A DNA stretch of 64,000 nucleotides from Acidobacteriota bacterium (GCA_019639155.1 JAHBSJ010000008.1:124001-188000), one strand, 5' to 3'; counted from the stretch's first letter, positions 36,151 to 46,987 are shown. Translations and numbers: made by a program. The notes: generated by a model not told the origin, from the letters alone.

Positions 36151-37301
36151 CTTTTCCTGCCTTTGCCTGCATCGGTTCGCAGTGCCAGAGTTGTCTGAAT
36201 TACGATCAGAACCACTGAGCATCCGCCGAGGACGAGCATGCCGAACCAAAGCCCGCCGGCGGCGTCTGAAATGAAGCCGACCAGCCACGTCGAGAGTGCC
36301 GCCCCAATTGTGCCTGCGACAAATAGCGGCGTGGCCCGCCGCGTCGCTTCGGGACCGAATGTCTTAGAGAATCGTGAGATGTTCGTCGGGAACAGCCAGG
36401 ACGTCCCGAATCCGGCCAAGGCCGCACCGGCACCGAGCAGAGCAACAGAATCTGCAGATAATGCCAGGACCATTCCCGCCGCGACGATAAAAAGCCCAAG
36501 AAAAAGCATCTTGTTGTCGTCCAGAAACCGGAATAGGATCGGAGCTGCCCCGCGGCCGATGACGAACAGAAGAAAATAGAGAAGCGTCGGCGACAGCCAG
36601 ACAGCCGGCATCTCACCGGGAAGACGGCCTGCATATGTCGTCAGCCAGCCGCCCATACCGCTTTCGAATCCTACGTGAACCAAATTGAATGCCGCGATCG
36701 CCCATGCGACCGGATGCCGCCATATCGGCGTGCTGTTTGGGTCGGCGGCGTCCATCCGTTCATGCGGCTTAGCCTCGACAGATGTAAAGATGAGCAAAAT
36801 TGTGGTGACAGCGATGGCAACGGCCAGAATTAACGCGGTGCCGATAAAGTTGGTTTCGCTGCTGAACGCATCGACGAACGGCTTGCACACTATCGCTCCG
36901 AGTCCCCAAAAGAAATTCAAAAAACTCAAAGCCGGCCCTGATCTGTCGGGGCTTAGCTCCACGATCACCATATTGATCGACGGCAGCGTCAGTCCTACGC
37001 CGAGCCCTAAAACAAAAAAGCCGGAAAGGCACGCGGCATATGAAGCGGCCGTCAAAAGCAAGATGCCCACGCAGAAGCAAACGCCGCCGGCGACGACCGC
37101 GTTCTTGTGGTCATTGCGGCGGGCAAAGCGGCCTGAAACCAGCGTTCCAATGATAGAACCGGAAAACTGTGCCGGAAAGAAGAACCCTGCGTACAGATCA
37201 TTCAATCCGAAACTCCGCGACAGAACTGGCAGCACCTGCCCGATCAGCACCGTCGCGATGCCCGACAGAAAGAACATTAGGTGCAGCAGCAGTTTCAGCA
37301 T
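36147..37301 (-). CDS. Major facilitator superfamily transporter
   Basis: About 384 residues with 12 predicted helices. The N-terminal half has GQVLPVLSRSFGLNDLYAG and the loop 2-3 motif SGRFARRNDHK; the conserved helix VLGLGVGLTLPSINMVIVEL resembles sugar-type MFS carriers of the FucP/FHS group. A TTG at 37322 would add seven residues; the ATG at 37301 starts directly at helix 1. The substrate is unknown. It is convergent with galU and divergent from ribB, with no operon partners. Confidence 0.82.
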   Translation of the reverse strand: MLKLLLHLMFFLSGIATVLIGQVLPVLSRSFGLNDLYAGFFFPAQFSGSIIGTLVSGRFARRNDHKNAVVAGGVCFCVGILLLTAASYAACLSGFFVLGLGVGLTLPSINMVIVELSPDRSGPALSFLNFFWGLGAIVCKPFVDAFSSETNFIGTALILAVAIAVTTILLIFTSVEAKPHERMDAADPNSTPIWRHPVAWAIAAFNLVHVGFESGMGGWLTTYAGRLPGEMPAVWLSPTLLYFLLFVIGRGAAPILFRFLDDNKMLFLGLFIVAAGMVLALSADSVALLGAGAALAGFGTSWLFPTNISRFSKTFGPEATRRATPLFVAGTIGAALSTWLVGFISDAAGGLWFGMLVLGGCSVVLIVIQTTLALRTDAGKGRKS

Positions 37302-37432
37302 CCGAAATGACAATTGTGCCAACTATGGGCATCATTTCGAAGCCGTAATTTGATTTATTCGCTTAAATTGCGGCGATTCGATAAAATCAATCAGGATAAA
37401 AAACTGCGTTTCGTAGACAGCAGAAAGAAAAA

Positions 37433-38560
37433 ATGCCGCTTTCTTCAATAGAGGACGCCGTACGCGACATACGCGAAGGGCGAATGATCATCATTGTCGA
37501 TGACGAGGACCGCGAGAACGAGGGCGACCTCGTCTGCGCGGCCGAAAAGGTGACGCCTGAAATGATCAATTTCATGGCGGTGAACGGCCGCGGCCTGATA
37601 TGTCTGCCGATGACCGAGGAACGCTGCGATTTTCTGCAGCTTTCGCCGCAGGCGGCCGAGAATACTTCGAGTTTTGGAACCGCTTTTACGACCTCTATCG
37701 AAGCACGTGTGGGCGTAACGACCGGCATTTCGGCGGCGGACCGTGCAAAAACTATCCTGACCGCGGTCGATCCTGATTCCAAAGCTAGCGACCTGGCAAG
37801 GCCCGGACATGTTTTCCCTCTGCGTGCCCGCGACGGCGGAGTGCTTGTCCGTGCGGGCCAAACGGAAGCCAGCGTGGATATGGCCCGCATCGCCGGCCTA
37901 ACGCCGGCAGCCGTCATCTGCGAGATAATGAATGACGACGGCACGATGGCCAGAATGCCTGAGCTGGAAGCTTTCGCAGAGAAACATGGCCTGAAGATAA
38001 TCTCCGTCGCCGATCTCGTTCGATACCGTATCCAAAAGGAAACTCTCGTTCGGCGAGCGGTGGAAACGAAGCTTCCGACACGGCACGGCACCTTCAATGC
38101 GGTACTGTTCGAGAATATTACGAACGGCGAGACGCACCTCGCAATGACGCTCGGGGATGTTTCGGGGACAACGGAGCCTGTGTTCGTGCGCGTCCAAACC
38201 GAGAATGTGACGTTCGCAATGTTCGGTGCCACGCTGGGCGAGGCGTCGGCGGCAATTGAGGCGTCGCTGCGAATGATCTCAGAAGCAGGACGCGGGGTCA
38301 TTCTGTATATGCGTCAGCGAGAGAACAGCCTTGACCTGCAGGACCAGCTTCGGACATACGGCGTTATGCAGGAAAGAGGCATCGATATGCAGGCCGCCCG
38401 GACGGAGACCGGCTACGGAAAGGTTCATGATCACGGCATCGGAGCGCAGATCCTGAAAGACCTCGGCGTTAGCCGAATACGGCTGATATCAAATCATCCG
38501 CCGCGGGTTTCGGCTCTGGATGCGTTCGGGCTCGAGATCGTGGAAACGGTCGGTTTCTGA
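37433..38560 (+). CDS. ribB: 3,4-dihydroxy-2-butanone 4-phosphate synthase with degenerate GTP cyclohydrolase II half (RibBX-like)
   Basis: 375 residues, laid out like bifunctional RibBA. The N-terminal half (about 1-200) is a complete DHBP synthase that makes the four-carbon unit of riboflavin: [31 protein letters not shown], and [18 protein letters not shown] are all intact. The C-terminal half has the GTP cyclohydrolase II frame, but the zinc cysteines are gone. Where active enzymes read HSECLTGD followed by RCDCG, this one reads [17 protein letters not shown], and the RQEGRNIG loop is RQRENSLDL. It therefore resembles RibBX proteins known in Proteobacteria, whose second half lacks cyclohydrolase activity. 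A separate active RibA should exist elsewhere in the genome. No FMN riboswitch is seen upstream. Confidence 0.88.
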   Translation: MPLSSIEDAVRDIREGRMIIIVDDEDRENEGDLVCAAEKVTPEMINFMAVNGRGLICLPMTEERCDFLQLSPQAAENTSSFGTAFTTSIEARVGVTTGISAADRAKTILTAVDPDSKASDLARPGHVFPLRARDGGVLVRAGQTEASVDMARIAGLTPAAVICEIMNDDGTMARMPELEAFAEKHGLKIISVADLVRYRIQKETLVRRAVETKLPTRHGTFNAVLFENITNGETHLAMTLGDVSGTTEPVFVRVQTENVTFAMFGATLGEASAAIEASLRMISEAGRGVILYMRQRENSLDLQDQLRTYGVMQERGIDMQAARTETGYGKVHDHGIGAQILKDLGVSRIRLISNHPPRVSALDAFGLEIVETVGF

Positions 38561-38581
38561 CCGACAAATGTTGGCTTGCCT

Positions 38582-41500
38582 ATGTCGGAAAATGACATCG
38601 ACATACCGGAAAATGACGTTGTCGCCGACGAACCTAAGCGAAGGCGCGGTCGTTGGCAATTTGCTGTGTTCACTGCGCTCGTCGCCGGTGCCCTTGCCGG
38701 CATCATCATTCTGATCCTTTTTCAGACAGGTGCTGTGGACAACATGGCACGGACGCGTTTTGCCAACGCAATGGCCGAAATGGGTCTCGCCTTTGAAGCG
38801 GAGGCTTTTCGGATCGGCCTAACGCCGACCGAGATACAGTTTCGAAATGCGACGTTTCGCGACAAATTGACCGGCGAAAAGCTCTTTTTTGTACGCGAAG
38901 GCATAATGCGGATGACCATCCTTGAGGCACTTTCCCTCAACCTCCGCCGTGACGTAAATATTGACTCGCTTGAACTTACCGGCCTCGAAGCATGGGTTCG
39001 TTTTGATGAGAACGGCCGCTCCAACTTTGCGAATCTTCGCTTGCCCGACGACGATCCGTCGGCTCGTCTTTCCTTCAAATTCACTTCTTCGAACGTGGTC
39101 ATCACCGAAAGCGTGGTGTATTTCGGAGACGAGGCACGAAATATCTCGGCGACAGGCCGCGATCTGATCCTGTTGGTCGAGCCGCAGGAAGCCGCCGCAG
39201 GAGGCGACGAACGAAATTACAAGATCTCGCTCCGCTCAGCAAATTCTACATTTATCTATGACGGCAGAGCGGTCAATGACGTGACCGTTTCTGCAGAGGC
39301 AATGGCCCACGCCGCCGGCGCCGATATTTCGCGATTCGAACTGACGACGCCGATCGGCTCGACGCTGATCGCAGGAACGATCCGGAACTGGGAAAAGCCG
39401 GCCTACGATCTGGACGTTACATCGACGGTCAATCTTGCACAGGCTAACGAGATCCTCGTTACCGGAACGACGCTCGCCGGAGTAGGAAATTTCACCGGCA
39501 AGATCTCGGGTGAGGGCGAGACATACCGCATTGAGGGCGAGATATCGTCCGAATCTTTGACCGCTGCAGGCGTTACGCTCAGGGGAATGAACGTGAACGC
39601 TAACACTACTATCCGCGAATCGGCGTACGAGGCGAACGGGACGGCACTCGCCCGCATGCTTACGTTCGAGGATTTCACCGTCAATTTTCTAAAGCTGGCC
39701 GGCAACGTCCGCGGGACAGGCTACGATTTCAACTGGATCGGTGAGCTCGAGGCGGCTGCCGCAAGGTCGCCCAATATGTCCATCGCTTCGCTCTTCCTTA
39801 GCGATGCACGCGCCGAATACAAGGATAGGCAACTGCGTTTGGGAGCCGGCAGCGGCCGTGCAGGCAGATTCACGGTGGGCGATGCCAGGTTTTCGGACCT
39901 GCGGGCACAAGGGCTCTCGTTTTCAGTAAAGGATGATTCAACTCTGATCACGGCACCGTCGGCACAGACGGCGGTGTTCGAGACCGACGATTACAAACTG
40001 CAAAACATTACCGGTTCGAATGTCCGCGTTTTTCATAAGAAAGGATTTACCGACGTGGACGTTGACGGCCTGCGAGCTGCATCCGCGGAGCTTGAGGGCA
40101 ACCGGGCACGCAATCTCAGCGTGGCGACATTTCGGTTTCGCGACGAGCCCTCGGTTACGAACATCCGTGCCGAACGTATATTCGCGGACAATCTTTTTAT
40201 CGCTGCGGCACGTGTTGACCGTCTTGATATCCCCGCTCTTGATATGCAGAACACACGCGAAGGGCTGGCCGTCTACGCCGATAAGGCTCGCGTGGCAAAG
40301 ATCGACGCCGATGCGGCTGTTTTCGGCAGTATGAACATCGGCGGCGTTCGCCTTACGGTTCGCAGAGGAACGCTGCAGGTGACCACAAATGATGTCGATG
40401 CGGGAACCGTGGCAGTAACTCGTTCGGAAACATTTCCGGAGGGCGGTGAGCTTCGCGATGTTAAATTTGGGCGGCCTATCTATACGCTTGAGCCGTCCGG
40501 CCGATATCGGGCTTCTGCTGATATGACGCTCGGAGGCGGCCTCATCGGCGACATCGATCTTGGCAACGGCAGGGCAAAGATCGCCGCTACAAACGGATCC
40601 GTCGCGATCAACGATATTGATGCCGAGATCATGGGCGGACGGTTAGAGGCAGATGCGGCCATCGCCGTCACATCGCGGGAGCGTTCAGCGATAAAGGGTA
40701 GATTCGAGAACCTCAATGCTTCAAAACTGCTGGCATTGCTGACCGGTTCGGTAATACCGGTGGAAGGAAATACTGACGGCACCGTGGATCTGTCATTCGC
40801 CGGCCGTGACTCGAAGTCGATCTCGGGTACCGTATATGCCGACATAGAGGCGAGTGCGGGATCGGCTGATCGCGGCTTGGTTCCGATGGAAGGCAAACTG
40901 GATCTAAATGCCGACAATGGGCTTTTTACGGTCAATACTGCATATTTCCGCACCGCGGACAGTCTGATGGTCGCTGATGGCAGGGTCGATATACGTGACG
41001 ATAACACACGTCTCGATCTGCGGCTTTCGTCAACCAATGCCGCTGAGGTAGAACGCATCGTCCGCGTGACCGGCCTTGCTCCTGCCCTGGAAGAGCAGCT
41101 TGATTCACTGCAGATCTCAGCCCGCGGACGAATGGATCTGAACGCATTGGTCGAAGGCCGGATCAATGATCCATCAGCGTCGGGCAAGGCAATGTTGGCC
41201 GATGTGTCGATGCGCGGGCGGCAGATCGGAACGGTCACGGCAGACTATGTTCTTTCGCCTGAGGAATTCAATGTTACGAACGGACTGCTTCGTGAATCTA
41301 CGGGCGGTTCGGCGACGTTCAGCGTAAAGGTTCCGCGCACGGGCGAGAACAACATCTTCGTAACGGCCGACCTCAAAGGCGTCAATGCCGGAAACCTGCT
41401 TGCTGCCTTGCCGGTCGAACTGCCCGAGCGGATCAGCGACCTACGCGGCGCAGCGACGGGAAGCGTGAAGCTGGAAGGGCTGCCTGATGCGGCAAAAGGT

Positions 41501-43669
41501 TCGATAGACATTGCGGCCGCCAATGGCACCATCGCCGGACAGAACTTCGATTCGCTCAAGGTGAACGCAATTTTCGAAGGCATGCGGATCGACCTGAAGG
41601 AAGGCGAAATAGCCCTCGGCAGCGGCAAATTGTCGGCGACCGGAAACTATGACCGAGCGACCGAGAAATTCGATCTCGAGGTAGACGCCAACTCCGTACC
41701 TGTCCCGCTGGTTCTTGCGGTCCTGCCGAGAAATGACAGTATTCCGGACATTACGGGACGGGTTGACGGAAAAGGCGGTGCAAAAGGAACATTCGGTGTT
41801 ACGCGTTCATATGACGTTTATTTCGACGGACGCATTCCCTCGCTTTCGGTCGGCGGCGATGCGATAGGCGGTGCTGACATAAAGATAAATACCTCTGACG
41901 GCAAGTTATTCGCAAATGTACGTGCGGACCTCACCGGCCGGCCGCAGGTCGTGGCGGCCGAGATCGATCTGACCACTGATTCTCTGCCGTTCACTGCCGT
42001 CACCGACTTCGACAATAGTCCGCTCGCTCCGTTCCTGGCATTCATTCCGCAGCTGAAAGACCTCGGCATTACAGGAACGGCTACCGGCCGCGTCGAGTAC
42101 AAAGGCAACATTGCGGCGCGCAATGACAAAGGCGAGATCGTTTATTCTGCTGACGCACTCGAGGGAACGGCAAACTTCACACAACTCGCCCTGCTAATAC
42201 GAGATACGCCGCTTAACGCGGTCGAGCCGATCAACATAACCTTCAACACACGCGAATTGAACGTCGGAAAGGCCCGATTTTCGGGCGGCGGTTCGAACAT
42301 GGCTATAACGGGGACAAAGGCCCTGAGCGAAGCTGCCATCAACAACCTTGCGATCGAAGGCCGCGTCAATCTGAATTTGGTCAACCTTTTTGTCAAGGAT
42401 ACGTTCTTTGCGGGATATGCCGATACCAAGATCACTCTCATCGGGCCGAACAGAACAGCAAAGATCTCCGGAACCGCCGACATCGTTAACGGCTCTGTGG
42501 CGTCGTTCATCGGCTCCGACCGGTTTACGGCTGACCGCATCAAGGGCCGTTTGATCTTTACATCCGATCAGGTGGAGCTTGAATCGGCGACTGGCTATCT
42601 CGGCGGCGGAAAGTTCACCGCCTCGGGCGGCGGTATTTTGGAAGGGCTCTCAGTAAAGGCCTACAGGCTGTCGCTTATAGGCGACGGCATTACGGTTCCG
42701 CTGCCCAAAGATTTCATTACGACCGGCGATGCAAATCTCGAGATCACGGGCATCCGTCGAAGAACGGATTCGCCTATCGAAACAACGATCGCCGGACGAG
42801 TATTCGCTCAGCGGAGCCTCTATTCGCGAGACATTGATCTCGCCAACGTCGTCGGCGGGCGGCGTGATCCTGTCCTGTCGGGCGGAGGTTCTGCCGGTGC
42901 GATCCGTTTCGACCTAATAATCGAGGGCCGTGACGCCCTGGTTGTCAGAAACAATATTGCCGATCTTACGGCGTCGGTATCGCTTGTGCTGACCGGAGAC
43001 GCTGAAAATCCGATCTTAGCAGGAAGGATAATGGCAAACAGCGGCACTATACTCTTCCGAAAGGATCGTTATGAGGTTCAGCGAGGCGTTCTCGAGTTTC
43101 CGCCAAATAGAGGGATCGATCCCGTGATCAACCTTCAGGCTGAATCGACCATCGCGGGCTATCAGGTGTATGTCAACCTATCAGGGCCGCTGAAGGAAAC
43201 GGAGCTTCTGGTCGCCAACGTGCGTTCCAGCCCGGCGCTTCCGCAGGCCGATGTCGTTTCTCTGATAACGACCGGCACTCTGGCGAACACCGCCGGCGGC
43301 ATTCCGACGCTTGCGCAGACCGGCATCAACACCGCGGCCGAGGTAATTACGGATTCGATAATCAATACTCCGGTTCGAAAGGCGACCGACAAGCTTTTCG
43401 GGCTAAATGTTTTCGAGATCGACCCGATAATTTCGGGGCGTCAGGCGAATCCGGCCGCTCGCCTGACCGTCGGACGTCAGATAAACAACAATTTGCGTGT
43501 GACCTATTCGACGAACCTGTCGCAGGATCAGAATCAAGTGCTGGCTTTCGAATACAGGGTCTCGAATCGTCTTTCATTTGTCGCTCAATACGAACAGCGA
43601 TCCCTGACGAATGTTACGCGTAATCGGGATAATTTTAGTTTTGAGGTGCGGCTGAGAAAAAGGTTTTGA
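38582..43669 (+). CDS. tamB: TamB-family translocation and assembly module protein
   Basis: A 1695-residue inner-membrane-anchored protein spanning the periplasm. It has an acidic cytoplasmic start, one membrane helix (VFTALVAGALAGIIILILF, about 24-45), then a very long AsmA-like/TamB beta-rich taco built of repeating strands. The C-terminal TamB domain (about 1400-1695) has GRIMANSGTILFRKDRYEV and ends in aromatic residues (FSFEVRLRKRF). TamB forms a bridge for lipid or autotransporter traffic with an Omp85 partner in the outer membrane. That partner follows directly, its TTG start overlapping this stop. In Proteobacteria the order is tamA then tamB; here it is reversed. The ATG at 38582 is preferred to TTG 38576. 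Confidence 0.92.
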   Translation: MSENDIDIPENDVVADEPKRRRGRWQFAVFTALVAGALAGIIILILFQTGAVDNMARTRFANAMAEMGLAFEAEAFRIGLTPTEIQFRNATFRDKLTGEKLFFVREGIMRMTILEALSLNLRRDVNIDSLELTGLEAWVRFDENGRSNFANLRLPDDDPSARLSFKFTSSNVVITESVVYFGDEARNISATGRDLILLVEPQEAAAGGDERNYKISLRSANSTFIYDGRAVNDVTVSAEAMAHAAGADISRFELTTPIGSTLIAGTIRNWEKPAYDLDVTSTVNLAQANEILVTGTTLAGVGNFTGKISGEGETYRIEGEISSESLTAAGVTLRGMNVNANTTIRESAYEANGTALARMLTFEDFTVNFLKLAGNVRGTGYDFNWIGELEAAAARSPNMSIASLFLSDARAEYKDRQLRLGAGSGRAGRFTVGDARFSDLRAQGLSFSVKDDSTLITAPSAQTAVFETDDYKLQNITGSNVRVFHKKGFTDVDVDGLRAASAELEGNRARNLSVATFRFRDEPSVTNIRAERIFADNLFIAAARVDRLDIPALDMQNTREGLAVYADKARVAKIDADAAVFGSMNIGGVRLTVRRGTLQVTTNDVDAGTVAVTRSETFPEGGELRDVKFGRPIYTLEPSGRYRASADMTLGGGLIGDIDLGNGRAKIAATNGSVAINDIDAEIMGGRLEADAAIAVTSRERSAIKGRFENLNASKLLALLTGSVIPVEGNTDGTVDLSFAGRDSKSISGTVYADIEASAGSADRGLVPMEGKLDLNADNGLFTVNTAYFRTADSLMVADGRVDIRDDNTRLDLRLSSTNAAEVERIVRVTGLAPALEEQLDSLQISARGRMDLNALVEGRINDPSASGKAMLADVSMRGRQIGTVTADYVLSPEEFNVTNGLLRESTGGSATFSVKVPRTGENNIFVTADLKGVNAGNLLAALPVELPERISDLRGAATGSVKLEGLPDAAKGSIDIAAANGTIAGQNFDSLKVNAIFEGMRIDLKEGEIALGSGKLSATGNYDRATEKFDLEVDANSVPVPLVLAVLPRNDSIPDITGRVDGKGGAKGTFGVTRSYDVYFDGRIPSLSVGGDAIGGADIKINTSDGKLFANVRADLTGRPQVVAAEIDLTTDSLPFTAVTDFDNSPLAPFLAFIPQLKDLGITGTATGRVEYKGNIAARNDKGEIVYSADALEGTANFTQLALLIRDTPLNAVEPINITFNTRELNVGKARFSGGGSNMAITGTKALSEAAINNLAIEGRVNLNLVNLFVKDTFFAGYADTKITLIGPNRTAKISGTADIVNGSVASFIGSDRFTADRIKGRLIFTSDQVELESATGYLGGGKFTASGGGILEGLSVKAYRLSLIGDGITVPLPKDFITTGDANLEITGIRRRTDSPIETTIAGRVFAQRSLYSRDIDLANVVGGRRDPVLSGGGSAGAIRFDLIIEGRDALVVRNNIADLTASVSLVLTGDAENPILAGRIMANSGTILFRKDRYEVQRGVLEFPPNRGIDPVINLQAESTIAGYQVYVNLSGPLKETELLVANVRSSPALPQADVVSLITTGTLANTAGGIPTLAQTGINTAAEVITDSIINTPVRKATDKLFGLNVFEIDPIISGRQANPAARLTVGRQINNNLRVTYSTNLSQDQNQVLAFEYRVSNRLSFVAQYEQRSLTNVTRNRDNFSFEVRLRKRF

Positions 43670-46600
43670 TACTGCGGCCTGACATTCGAGCTTTCGATCA
43701 ATTTGTTCCCATTAGGGTGCGCGGTCTTCAATGCGCGGTCATATTGGCGTTTTTTTTCGCGGCGATACTGCCGCTCGCTGCACAAGAAACGTTTGACGGC
43801 CGGACGATCTCGACGGTAACGATACGTATCGACGGCGGCGACGATCCCTCGCTTCGCGATGACCTGCAGAGCGTACTTTCGGGACTTGCGGGTACGCAAT
43901 GCTCGGCATCGGCAATTCGTGATTCGGTCGAAGCTCTTTACAGGCGGCGTCCGATAGATCATGTTCGCGCTCTCGCCTCTTTAGATCCTGGCGGCGGTGT
44001 GGAGGTCATATTTGTGGTCAAGCCGAAAGCCCGTGCCGGCAGGGTCACTGTCAGTGTCGAACCTCATTTCGGCGATCAGGTAACTGAACAAGAGATACTT
44101 TTCAAGCTGAATCTGCTGCGTCCCGGGACTGCCGTCACCGAGCAGCTGCTGCAGTCGAACGCCACTCAGATCCTCGAATATTTGCGTGATCGAGGCTATT
44201 ACAGGTCCGATGTTGCATACTCCAGGAACCCGTCACGGCAGCTTTCAGACGAAGACATCGAGTTTCGCGTAAAGCCGGGGACCCAATCACGGGTAGAGGC
44301 CTTTGCGGTCGATATCGAAGGTTATGATAAGCCATTTCCTGTCAGGCTGTTGAAACTCACGAAGGGCGAGGCTTTCTCGCGTCAAAAATTATCTGCAGAT
44401 GTCGAGAGGCTCCGCGATCATCTGAAAAAAGAAGGATTTCTCGCGCCGCGGCTCAATGATCCCAGAATAGTTTACGATCCGGACACCGATCTGATATCCG
44501 TTACTCTCTCGGGCAGAGTTGGCCCCTCGGTCAATATCGAGATAGAGACCGACAAAGTGCGTGAGGCATCGGGTTCTGAAGAGCGTCTGCTGCCTGTCAG
44601 CCGCGAGGGAACTCTCGATTACGCTGCCATAATCGAAGGCGAAAGGCGGCTGGAAAACTATTATCAGGAACGAGGCTATTTCTTTGTTGATGTGGTCCCG
44701 GTCTGCTCTGTCGATCCGCCGCTTGCAGATGCCGACGGGGTCGCTGTGCCTAACGAAAGTGAATTTTTGTGCTCGTTCCTGGGAAGCGAGGACCTTCTTG
44801 GCCGCAAAGTAACGGTCAGGTACAGAACGGATCTGGGGCGGCGGCTAACGCTTGACCGTATTCAGATGCGCGGCACCGACGTCATCACGATCGACGACGT
44901 CAGGGGCGTCTTGGGTTCGCAGGAGGCAAATTTTCTTGGCTTTCTTCCGCTTTTCGGCTATGGGCGGGGCTTCACCAGCACGGTTCTCCTGGAGGACGAC
45001 GCGGCAACGCTAAGTTCATTGATGTTCGAACTTGGATACCGCGAGGCACAGGTCCGCGTCCTGCAGGGCGTCTCGCCCAATGGCGATTCCTTGATCATTA
45101 CGTTCCAGATAGAAGACGGCCCGGCGACGGTCGTTAACAGTTTTGAGATCGTCGGGAACACGGTCTTTTCTGACGATGAACTCAAGTCAGAGCTTCCGGA
45201 GATCGTGGGTAAGAACCTCTCGCGGGCACGGAATCGCAACTCAGTTCAAAAGATCACAGAGTATTACGCGTCTCGCGGATATTTCGATGTGCGCGTGACC
45301 AGTTCTTTGCAGGAAGACGTTGATGATACCGCGACCGACGACAAAGAGGTAAAGGTAATATTCCGTGTCGAGAACGAAGGGAAACAGGTTCGTATCGGAC
45401 GAGTCTTCGTAACAGGGAACGAGCGAACGCGGCCCAAAGCCATTATCGATTCACTTACATTCAAGCAGGGCGAACTGCTTCGATCGTCCGACATCTATTC
45501 GAGCGAACAGAACCTCTACTCGACGGACGCATTCGAACGGGTAGAGGTCACGCCGCGGCCTGCGGGTGAGATCGACGCCGCTTCTCGCGTGTCTGATGTC
45601 GTGGTTGACGTCGAAGAACAAAAACCGAGAGTGCTTGCATATGGAGGCGGTTTTTCGACGGATGTCGGCCTCAGCGGGTTTTTCGACCTTCGCCATTCTA
45701 ATCTATTCGGCAGGCTTTGGCAGGGCGGAGCGAGGCTCCGTGTCAGCCAACGTCAACAGCTCGCGCAATTCGACTTTACCAATCCGCGTTTTCTGCTGGA
45801 CGGCAAGAAGCGTTTTGCACCGCTTACATTCACTGCGCTTTACCAGCGTGATACGACGGTCACTCGGTTCTTTAGGTCGGCATTCGACAAAGGCACTTTC
45901 GGCATTGTGCAGCGGCTGGACGAGGAAGGAAATCCCATCGACGAATTTGGCAACCGAACAGGAAGCCCGACGATCAACCGTCTTGCGTTCTTTGCAGAGA
46001 CGAATCGCACAATTAGCCTGAAGAGCCGAAGCATCCTTTTTCTACGGTATCGTTTTGAGGACGTTCGGCTGTTCAACATCAACAGCCTATTGGTTAAAGA
46101 CCTGCTGATCCCTGACCGAAAAACGCGTATATCCGGATTCGGCGCTACATATGTTCGCGACACACGGCGAAACTGTGTGATCAAATATACGATCCTGGAG
46201 ATCATCGCCAAAGGAGACCCGACCGAGCCTTGCAGGTACAACGCAAGCGACCCGACCAACGGTTTCTATATCACCGCTGATTACAACGTTTCGCTGCCGC
46301 AGCTTGGCGCGAACATCGGGTTCAATAAGTTCCAGGCGGGTGTCAACTATTTTTACACGATTCGGGCAGCAAAGAATACGACATTGGCGGCCCGCGGACT
46401 GCTCGGCGTAGCGAATGTTTTCAGCAATGGGAACCGCTTTACAGACCCGCAGTTTACCGCTCTGAACGGACTTCTGCCGATCAGCGAACGATTCTTTGCC
46501 GGCGGGGCGAATACGCTTCGCGGGTTTGATTTTGAGGAGGCAGGCCCGCGTGTCGTCATCATTCCGCAAGGGATCTTCCGAAACAGCAACGGCGAACCTG

Positions 46601-46980
46601 TCACGCTCGATCCCTTTACAATTCCTTTCGGCGGAAACGCGCTGGCGGTGGTCAATCTCGAGGCAAGGATACCGATCTCGACCACGATCAGGGCCGTGCC
46701 ATTTTACGATGGCGGTAATGTATTCCGGCGCCCGTCCGATATTTTCCGCAGGCCTGAGGTGCCGCCGGGCGATATCGTCAGGACAAACCAGCGTGCGGTA
46801 TGGACGCACTCTGTAGGATTGGGATTGCGGCTGAAAACGCCCGTTGGCGGGGAGTTTGGCGTGGATTACGGATATTTGCTCAACCCGCCGCGGTTCCTGA
46901 TACCGCAGGCCATGCCGCCGCCGGCCAACTTCATTCTAAAGAAAAGCCAGATCCACTTCCGGTTCTCTCAGGCATTTTAA
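43666..46980 (+). CDS. Omp85 (BamA/TamA-family) outer-membrane protein with seven POTRA-like repeats
   Basis: 1104 residues starting at TTG 43666, which overlaps the tamB stop by four bases. Signal peptide about 1-40 (VILAFFFAAILPLAAQ). The periplasmic part holds seven POTRA-like units by my reading, starting near residues 43, 123, 206, 284, 392, 485 and 573. Each has a G-Y-F/Y or G-F turn (DRGYYRSDV, KEGFLAPRL, ERGYFFVDV, ELGYREAQV, SRGYFDVRV), the first and last being less regular. The barrel begins near 652 with YGGGFSTDVGLSGFFD and ends in HFRFSQAF, a C-terminal phenylalanine as expected. Known TamA has three POTRAs and typical BamA five. It is paired here with TamB; whether it also serves as the general assembly factor cannot be decided. 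Confidence 0.9.
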   Translation: MILRPDIRAFDQFVPIRVRGLQCAVILAFFFAAILPLAAQETFDGRTISTVTIRIDGGDDPSLRDDLQSVLSGLAGTQCSASAIRDSVEALYRRRPIDHVRALASLDPGGGVEVIFVVKPKARAGRVTVSVEPHFGDQVTEQEILFKLNLLRPGTAVTEQLLQSNATQILEYLRDRGYYRSDVAYSRNPSRQLSDEDIEFRVKPGTQSRVEAFAVDIEGYDKPFPVRLLKLTKGEAFSRQKLSADVERLRDHLKKEGFLAPRLNDPRIVYDPDTDLISVTLSGRVGPSVNIEIETDKVREASGSEERLLPVSREGTLDYAAIIEGERRLENYYQERGYFFVDVVPVCSVDPPLADADGVAVPNESEFLCSFLGSEDLLGRKVTVRYRTDLGRRLTLDRIQMRGTDVITIDDVRGVLGSQEANFLGFLPLFGYGRGFTSTVLLEDDAATLSSLMFELGYREAQVRVLQGVSPNGDSLIITFQIEDGPATVVNSFEIVGNTVFSDDELKSELPEIVGKNLSRARNRNSVQKITEYYASRGYFDVRVTSSLQEDVDDTATDDKEVKVIFRVENEGKQVRIGRVFVTGNERTRPKAIIDSLTFKQGELLRSSDIYSSEQNLYSTDAFERVEVTPRPAGEIDAASRVSDVVVDVEEQKPRVLAYGGGFSTDVGLSGFFDLRHSNLFGRLWQGGARLRVSQRQQLAQFDFTNPRFLLDGKKRFAPLTFTALYQRDTTVTRFFRSAFDKGTFGIVQRLDEEGNPIDEFGNRTGSPTINRLAFFAETNRTISLKSRSILFLRYRFEDVRLFNINSLLVKDLLIPDRKTRISGFGATYVRDTRRNCVIKYTILEIIAKGDPTEPCRYNASDPTNGFYITADYNVSLPQLGANIGFNKFQAGVNYFYTIRAAKNTTLAARGLLGVANVFSNGNRFTDPQFTALNGLLPISERFFAGGANTLRGFDFEEAGPRVVIIPQGIFRNSNGEPVTLDPFTIPFGGNALAVVNLEARIPISTTIRAVPFYDGGNVFRRPSDIFRRPEVPPGDIVRTNQRAVWTHSVGLGLRLKTPVGGEFGVDYGYLLNPPRFLIPQAMPPPANFILKKSQIHFRFSQAF

Positions 46981-46987
46981 CGGCTGC

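Noticed and set aside
37323..37432. Possible FMN riboswitch before ribB
   Set aside because: None of the conserved RFN-element segments are present in the 110-base gap.
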